From a virus, in the IMG/VR virus record IMGVR_UViG_3300017746_000034, positions 1-41,717 of that record: a stretch of 41,717 nucleotides of DNA. The stretch is one strand, 5' to 3'. The translations under genes were made by a program, and so were the position numbers. Positions 37,025 through 41,717 of the stretch are shown piece after piece. Each line of letters starts with the position of its first letter. Position 1 is the first letter of the stretch. Under the pieces are notes generated by a model. The model was not told where the DNA came from, searched no databases, and saw only the letters and a list, made by a program, of their open reading frames with translations.

Positions 37025-39175
37025 ATGGCATATACAGTATCAACGACAAGTGGCACAAGTGTTACAGTTGCAGACGGTGTAGTTGACACTACTAATTATA
37101 GTCTTTCCTTAGTAGGTAAGAACGTTAGTGGTTACGGACAATACTTTGTCCAAAATTCAATTAGACACTTAGAGAACTTTGCAAACAGCACCGCCCCTAG
37201 TCCAACAAATAAATTAACTGGACAATTATGGTATGACACATCATCTAGTCAGATGAGAGTATACAATGGTAGTAGTTGGATCAGACTTACACCAGGCGTT
37301 AGTGCTTCAGCACCAGCAGACGGATTTCAATCAGGTACTATGTACTTTGATACAACTGATGACAAACTAAAAATTTACAATGGAACAAGTTTTGTAGATA
37401 CTAGTTATGCAGGTGAAGTATCAGATGCATACAGTAGCACATACGGAACAGCAGGCGGAACTAAGGTAAGAAATATATTCTTAAATGCTACATCAGGTGG
37501 CCCTTATCCTGTTACTGCTTTAGTAAGTGTAAACCAAACAGAAAGTTCAGGTGACGGCACAGGTGCAATACCAAGTGGTGAAACTATTATGGCTATATTC
37601 AGTGACTATGAATTTACAGCCGCTGATAGTGTTTCATCATCAATGGGCGACAATATTAATTGGCACGACCAATTAACTGCCGCAAATGGTGTTGGTGCTA
37701 CAATTAAGAAAGGTCTTAATTTAAGAGACGAATATGCTAACACATCAATTGCTTTAGCAGACAGAGCCTATAGAGCAGACGCAGTTACAGGTAACATTGT
37801 AGTTGGTGCTAGTAACGTGGCTCTTTCAGCGATTGTACAAACAGGTGGTAGTTTTGTTCCAGCAACAGATGTTACTTATGATTTAGGTAACAGCACAAAT
37901 AGATTTAGCCAAACTTGGTCACAATACGTTAATGTAGGAAATGGATCTAATGGTTTCATTAGAGCATACGGTGACTTAGCAATTGGTAATTCCACAACAA
38001 GGGTTAATACATTTCACTCAACAAACGCAGATATTAACACTCTTACTGTAAACACTGGAGCAACAGTAAGTGCTCCTTTGGGTGTTACAGGAGTTTTAAC
38101 AGCATCAAGTGACCTCACTGTAGCAGGTACTACTACTCTAAACGGTAGTACAACGTTAGGTAATGCAACTTCTGATACAGTTTCTTTAGGTGCATTATTA
38201 TCAAGTCCAATTATTCCTGATACTGATGTTACTTACTCATTGGGTAATACTAATAATAGATATAGTATTGTATATGCTAATCAGTTCCAAGGAGATGTAA
38301 CAGGTGACGTAACAGGTAACTGTACAGGTAGTTCAGGTAGTTCAGCAACAGTTGAAACTATTACAGGTGGTAACAACGCATCACATTACTTGGCTTTTGT
38401 GGATGGTAATAACGGCAGTTCAACAGCAGAGATAGTTTATACTGATGCAGGTATTAGTTACAATCCAAGTACAAATATTTTAACTGTGGCAGGTTCAACT
38501 GCTTCAGACTTAACTGGTGATGTAACAGGTTCTATCTCAGGTGGAACAGTTGCAGGTAGTAGTGTAACAGCAAGTGGTACTGTAACAGGTGCAACTTTAA
38601 CTGATGGTACAGCAAGTATTAACAGTGGTCAGATTACAGGTGGTGTTACAGCAACATTCAGTGGTGCAGTACAAGGTGGTACATTAACAGATGGCACTAT
38701 GTCAATTAGCAGTGGTGTACTAACAGGTGGTGTTACAGGTGACTTTAGTGGTGATGTAACAGCAGTAAACTTTAATGGTGTTGCAACTTCCGCCAAGTAT
38801 GCGGATATGGCTGAGATATATTCAGCAGATGCAGATTATGAAGCAGGTACAGTAGTTAAAATTGGTGGCGAAGCAGAGATTACACAAACAACAGAACACG
38901 CAGATGCAGATGTGTTTGGTGTTATATCAACTAATCCAGCATACTTAATGAACTCAGAAGCAGAAGGTTTACCAGTAGCATTAGCAGGACGTGTTCCAGT
39001 TAAAGTTGTAGGTAAAGTTGCTAAAGGAGAACGTTTAGTTGCTAGTGATGAGCCAGGAATGGCTTGGGCATTAGGTTCAGATGATTATGATACAAGAGCA
39101 ATTATAGGCAGAAGTTTAGAAGATAAAGACGACGGTGGCATTGGCTTAGTAGAAGCGGTTATCGGAGTCAAGTAA
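37025..39175 (+). CDS. Tail fibre protein with repeats and a C-terminal beta domain
   Basis: 716 aa. The N-terminal 130 residues hold two copies of a module common in marine phage fibres (LTGQLWYDTSSSQMRVYNGS, then GTMYFDTTDDKLKIYNGTSF). The shaft contains two DLGN/SLGN units (VTYDLGNSTNRFSQTW and VTYSLGNTNNRYSIVY) and, at 38588-38761, two 29-residue repeats. The last 130 residues (YADMAEIYSADADYEAGTVV, then VFGVISTNPAYLMN and PVALAGRVPVKVVGKV) resemble the C-terminal domain of phage fibres related to the Peptidase_G2/intramolecular chaperone group. No cleavage site can be shown. The AGAGGA at 37008-37013 is the likely ribosome-binding site. It probably makes a trimeric host-binding fibre. 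Confidence 0.82.
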   Translation: MAYTVSTTSGTSVTVADGVVDTTNYSLSLVGKNVSGYGQYFVQNSIRHLENFANSTAPSPTNKLTGQLWYDTSSSQMRVYNGSSWIRLTPGVSASAPADGFQSGTMYFDTTDDKLKIYNGTSFVDTSYAGEVSDAYSSTYGTAGGTKVRNIFLNATSGGPYPVTALVSVNQTESSGDGTGAIPSGETIMAIFSDYEFTAADSVSSSMGDNINWHDQLTAANGVGATIKKGLNLRDEYANTSIALADRAYRADAVTGNIVVGASNVALSAIVQTGGSFVPATDVTYDLGNSTNRFSQTWSQYVNVGNGSNGFIRAYGDLAIGNSTTRVNTFHSTNADINTLTVNTGATVSAPLGVTGVLTASSDLTVAGTTTLNGSTTLGNATSDTVSLGALLSSPIIPDTDVTYSLGNTNNRYSIVYANQFQGDVTGDVTGNCTGSSGSSATVETITGGNNASHYLAFVDGNNGSSTAEIVYTDAGISYNPSTNILTVAGSTASDLTGDVTGSISGGTVAGSSVTASGTVTGATLTDGTASINSGQITGGVTATFSGAVQGGTLTDGTMSISSGVLTGGVTGDFSGDVTAVNFNGVATSAKYADMAEIYSADADYEAGTVVKIGGEAEITQTTEHADADVFGVISTNPAYLMNSEAEGLPVALAGRVPVKVVGKVAKGERLVASDEPGMAWALGSDDYDTRAIIGRSLEDKDDGGIGLVEAVIGVK
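38588..38761 (+). repeat. Two tandem 87-base repeats in the tail fibre gene
   Basis: Two direct copies of a 29-codon unit (GATLTDGTASINSGQITGG and GGTLTDGTMSISSGVLTGG, then VTxxFSGxV). The copies begin at 38588 and 38675. They encode Gly/Thr/Ser-rich strand-turn units in the shaft, just before the C-terminal domain. Confidence 0.85.
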
Positions 39176-39184
39176 ACAATTTAA

Positions 39185-39192
39185 GATAAATA
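39185..39192 (+). promoter_or_regulatory. Late promoter
   Basis: GATAAATA in the 44-base gap after the tail fibre gene, 27 bases before the next ATG, which has GTAGGAG (39208-39214) as ribosome-binding site. No palindrome half-site is present at the 9-base position. Confidence 0.65.
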
Positions 39193-39219
39193 AGTGTATA
39201 TACTTTGTAGGAGATAAGA

Positions 39220-40122
39220 ATGGCTTTAAGCACAATGACTAACAGATCCGCAGGAGACAGTATTACTGCTTCTGATTGGGATATTGCTAGAAATAATATA
39301 TTACTAATAACAGGTTCAGCAACTGGATCACAAGAAGGTTGGGGACAAAGTTTTTCAGTATATAATCCATCCGCAGGTGCAACAATTTCAGATACTAACA
39401 CAAACGATATTATCAATGCCGCTCAGGACATTGCTACTTATGTTGGTGCTAGTGTTACAGTTAGTGATGTTGCAAACGCAGGAAGCATTCAAGAAACAGA
39501 TTTAAATACAATACAAAGTACAATTACAAATGCTTATAACAGCAGATTTAGTGCTTCAAGTTCATACTTATCAACAGAAGCAAAGATTGATTCCACAAGA
39601 ACAGCAAGTTGGAACACTAGTGTTACTCACAACTTTACTGTAGACTTTAGCAGTGACTCACACGCAAAAGAATTTTTCAATGCAGGTGGTAAGATTACTT
39701 TTAGTGCAAGTAGAAGTGGTGGTGCAACTAATGACCAAAACACAGATTGGACTAACTTACTAAGTGCTATGAGCACAATTAAAATGGGTTACACCAATGT
39801 AACTGCCGCTTCAGGTAGTAACACAGGTTCAAGAGGTTTCTACGACTTGACATCAAGTATGCAAGAGATCTATATCAAAACAGGTTCAGGTTCATATTCA
39901 AGTAACTATTATCAAATTAGTGCCAGTTATGCAAGTGCTTCAGGAACTATTTCTTTCCAAGTAGTTATGTCAGACGTGCATACAGGTAGAGGTTACTTTG
40001 ATACTGTAGATGGAACACTACAACATAATGTAGGACAAGATAGACCAAACAGTGGTACTTTGCCTAATGGATATGCTGTAACAGTTGCTACACCTACATA
40101 CGCAGAATCCAGCGAACTGTAA
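39220..40122 (+). CDS. Virion/fibre-associated protein, unknown function
   Basis: 300 aa. The opening MALSTMTNRSAGDSITASDW is followed by WDIARNNILLITG, and the middle has AKEFFNAGGKITFSASRSGG followed by DWTNLLSAMSTIKMGY. I associate this layout with minor structural proteins next to the fibres in marine myophages, and with receptor-binding or short fibre components. The rest is Ser/Thr/Tyr-rich with alternating strands (SSNYYQISASYASASGTISF). No enzymatic motif is present. It has its own late promoter and good ribosome-binding site, suggesting separate and high expression. Confidence 0.7.
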   Translation: MALSTMTNRSAGDSITASDWDIARNNILLITGSATGSQEGWGQSFSVYNPSAGATISDTNTNDIINAAQDIATYVGASVTVSDVANAGSIQETDLNTIQSTITNAYNSRFSASSSYLSTEAKIDSTRTASWNTSVTHNFTVDFSSDSHAKEFFNAGGKITFSASRSGGATNDQNTDWTNLLSAMSTIKMGYTNVTAASGSNTGSRGFYDLTSSMQEIYIKTGSGSYSSNYYQISASYASASGTISFQVVMSDVHTGRGYFDTVDGTLQHNVGQDRPNSGTLPNGYAVTVATPTYAESSEL

Positions 40123-40154
40123 ACTAAAAATACTTTAATACATTCTAGAAGTCT

Positions 40155-40162
40155 GATAAATA
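40155..40162 (+). promoter_or_regulatory. Late promoter
   Basis: GATAAATA followed by CTGT, as at the first baseplate promoter (GATAAATACTGT in both). It lies in the 64-base gap after the fibre-associated gene and 24 bases before the ATG at 40187. AGGA at 40174-40177 is a moderate ribosome-binding site. Confidence 0.65.
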
Positions 40163-40186
40163 CTGTGTACAACAGGACACAATATT

Positions 40187-40546
40187 ATGAGCGACAGATT
40201 AGAAAAAGCACTAAAATTTGCCAACTACAGGCATACTCTCAACAATCAAAGAATCCAACTCAAAGCAAAAAACAAAACTTTACTCACTTATAGTTTTGGT
40301 GGAGGCACGTTCTTCATAGATAGAAGTTTGATTTCATTTGTTGATATGCTAATTAAAGATGGTGAAGACTCAGTTGTATTATTAGACCAATACGAACTGC
40401 CTATTCTAGTTGAAGATTTGCAGGAATTCAAAGACGAAATACTAGGTCGTTATTTCGAATCCACTAATGAGTATCACGCAGACTATACAAAACTCAGACA
40501 GTCCAGAAGTGTTGATAAATTATTGGATTTGGATTTAGATGAGTAG
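40187..40546 (+). CDS. Small unknown protein
   Basis: 119 aa, basic N-terminus (ANYRHTLNNQRIQLKAKNKT), then strands (LLTYSFGGGTFFIDRSLISF, VVLLDQYELPILV) and an acidic helical C-terminus. I see no catalytic motif. It is first in a late unit and overlaps the glycosyltransferase-like gene by 8 bases, so the two are probably co-translated. A fibre-assembly or glycosylation accessory role is possible but unsupported. Confidence 0.7.
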   Translation: MSDRLEKALKFANYRHTLNNQRIQLKAKNKTLLTYSFGGGTFFIDRSLISFVDMLIKDGEDSVVLLDQYELPILVEDLQEFKDEILGRYFESTNEYHADYTKLRQSRSVDKLLDLDLDE

Positions 40547-41426
40547 TAAAGGCGTAGTATTATTTGCACATAACAACAAGGAAATTAATTATTTAAAATT
40601 AGCCTGTGTGTCTTGTGCTATGATTAAAAAGAACTTAGGCACAGAAAATATAACTGTAGTATCAGACATTGACAGTTATGAATATAATTTAGATGTACTA
40701 GGCAAAGACTTTATAGAAAAACATATTCCCAATCTCATACTAGTTCAAAAAGATTACGACTTTAAAAATAAAAACATCAGAAGTTTTAGAGATACAAATC
40801 ATAATATACAAACATTAAGTTTTTATAACGAAAACAGATCCTCTGTTTACGACATTACACCTTACGATGAAACCCTTGTAATAGACGTAGATTACTTAGT
40901 AATGTGTGATAGTTTAAACTTATGCTGGGGACACGAAAACGATTTAATGGTTAATTATGATGTACAAGATATACAATCAAGCAGACAAACAGGTAAAGAA
41001 AGACTGCAAAATTATGGCATAACTATGTACTGGGCAACAGTAGTGTACTTTAGAAAGAACGAGTTTACTAAACAGTTCTTTGATATAGTTACGCACGTCA
41101 AACAAAACTATGAGTTTTACAAAGACTTATATGAGTTCTCAGGTATGCTATATAGGAACGATTATGCTTTTAGTATTGCCGCTCATATGATGGGTAACTT
41201 TAGCAGTGAAGCAATACCTCCTTTGCCTGAACGCACAATGTATATGAGTTACGATTGGGACGATATTTACAAAGTAAATGGTGTAAATGATATCACTATG
41301 TACTTGGAATTAGACAAACAAATTAAGAATTTTAACCTGTGCCGTTGGAAAGATTTAGACTTACACTTGATGAACAAGTGGGCATTACAACGACACGCAG
41401 ACGATTTATTGGAAATATATGGCTAA
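40539..41426 (+). CDS. Glycosyltransferase-like protein (GT-A type, DxD)
   Basis: 295 aa. The start GVVLFAHNNKEINYLKLACV and the segment TPYDETLVIDVDYLVMCD, with D116-x-D118, have the layout of nucleotide-sugar transferases: first strand, then a DxD metal-binding turn after a hydrophobic strand. Later RNDYAFSIAAHMM resembles the acceptor-side helix of such enzymes. The gene follows the fibre genes in the same late unit, so the target may be a virion protein or host glycan. No signal peptide or membrane segment is visible. The next gene starts 8 bases before its stop. Confidence 0.65.
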   Translation: MSSKGVVLFAHNNKEINYLKLACVSCAMIKKNLGTENITVVSDIDSYEYNLDVLGKDFIEKHIPNLILVQKDYDFKNKNIRSFRDTNHNIQTLSFYNENRSSVYDITPYDETLVIDVDYLVMCDSLNLCWGHENDLMVNYDVQDIQSSRQTGKERLQNYGITMYWATVVYFRKNEFTKQFFDIVTHVKQNYEFYKDLYEFSGMLYRNDYAFSIAAHMMGNFSSEAIPPLPERTMYMSYDWDDIYKVNGVNDITMYLELDKQIKNFNLCRWKDLDLHLMNKWALQRHADDLLEIYG

Positions 41427-41601
41427 GTTAAAACAACCTAAACTGGGAGACAGAATACTACACAAAGAGCCTGCCTTTCGTAGAGAAAACGAAGGTGTTG
41501 TTATTGAAATGTTAGGTATGCAGTTTGTGTATAAAACAGACAGTGGCGAAGAACGTTTTTGTTTGTTTAAAGAAGATTGGAAAAAAATAAGTGAAAAATA
41601 G
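41419..41601 (+). CDS. Small basic protein, beta-barrel-like
   Basis: 60 aa: MAKLKQPKLGDRILHKEPAF, then EGVVIEMLGMQFVYK and ERFCLFKEDWKKI. The repeated short strands with Gly turns suggest a small SH3-like barrel. It overlaps the glycosyltransferase-like gene by 8 bases and the next frame by 11 bases, so it belongs to the same unit. Function unknown. Confidence 0.65.
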   Translation: MAKLKQPKLGDRILHKEPAFRRENEGVVIEMLGMQFVYKTDSGEERFCLFKEDWKKISEK

Positions 41602-41717
41602 ATATTACATATTAGCAGGTATAGTTTACACATTGTTTGTAGGCTTCACTGCAAGTTCAATTCAACAAAGAGTTACAATTGAAACAATTAAAGACCAATG
41701 TTTTATAGATGGCTGTA
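41591..41717 (+). CDS. Small membrane-anchored protein, start only
   Basis: A frame from GTG at 41591 stays open for 42 codons to the window end. It begins KNRYYILAGIVYTLFVGFTA, a basic residue pair followed by one hydrophobic segment, so an N-terminal membrane anchor or uncleaved signal is likely; a Gln/Thr-rich part and two Cys residues follow. The start is uncertain, as no ATG is available and the ribosome-binding site is poor. Confidence 0.45.
   Translation, partial: MKNRYYILAGIVYTLFVGFTASSIQQRVTIETIKDQCFIDGC

Noticed and set aside
1-41717. tRNA genes, CRISPR arrays, insertion sequences, integrase or attachment sites
   Set aside because: No cloverleaf, no regularly spaced repeats, no transposase or integrase motif was seen on either strand.

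Overview
The window is a piece of an AT-rich, gene-dense phage genome from the T4-like myovirus lineage, of the marine (cyanophage / alphaproteobacterial phage) type. The evidence is the protein content. I recognise gp47 (SbcD-like nuclease subunit), gp55 (late sigma factor), gp53, a gp5-type spike, gp25 and gp6, in a compact contractile-tail baseplate cluster. Gene overlaps are of the TAATG type, and there are no rRNA, tRNA or insertion-sequence genes. The host cannot be named from the sequence; the marine assignment is inference from family resemblance and composition.

Layout. (1) 1-1504, minus strand: gp47 (cut by the window edge) and gp55, transcribed from a textbook sigma70 promoter (TTGACA-17-TATAAT) at 1476-1504. 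(2) 1531-8474, plus strand: late promoter, then gp48/54-like tube cap, gp53, a gp27-type hub protein, a gp5-type spike without a lysozyme domain, and an unknown 257-aa protein. (3) 8453-11460, minus strand: an island of seven non-structural genes: nucleosidase, SGNH hydrolase, SprT-like metalloprotease, then, behind a second perfect sigma70 promoter, four small unknown genes. (4) 11507-36329, plus strand: late promoter, gp25, an enlarged gp6 (1472 aa), and a single 6649-aa open reading frame that takes up almost half of the window and has the family signatures of large baseplate/tail structural proteins. (5) 36341-41717, plus strand: a collar/fibre-like protein, a repeat-rich tail fibre, a second fibre/virion protein, a small conserved-type protein, a DxD glycosyltransferase-like protein, a 60-aa protein, and the start of a small membrane protein. 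Most of these units have their own late-promoter motif.

How it works together. The two consensus sigma70 promoters would let host RNA polymerase make gp55/gp47 and the small-gene group early. gp55 would then direct polymerase to the motif GATAAATA, found before the structural units at 1552, 11528, 36355, 39185 and 40155, with variants at 36996 (plus) and 11453 (minus). The two largest baseplate units also share a 12-bp palindrome exactly 9 bp upstream of GATAAATA, and a half-site lies at the same distance before 36355. At 11541, and possibly at 11447 and 36368, the start codon is only 5 bp from the motif, so those mRNAs would be leaderless. The most unusual items are this late-promoter architecture, the giant protein with chitin-binding-like and Gly-rich segments, the expanded gp6 with calcium-loop-like and His motifs, and the metabolic/protease island placed between two baseplate operons.

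I saw no rho-independent terminators, tRNAs, CRISPR arrays or mobile elements, and no gene-free stretch longer than about 130 bases.
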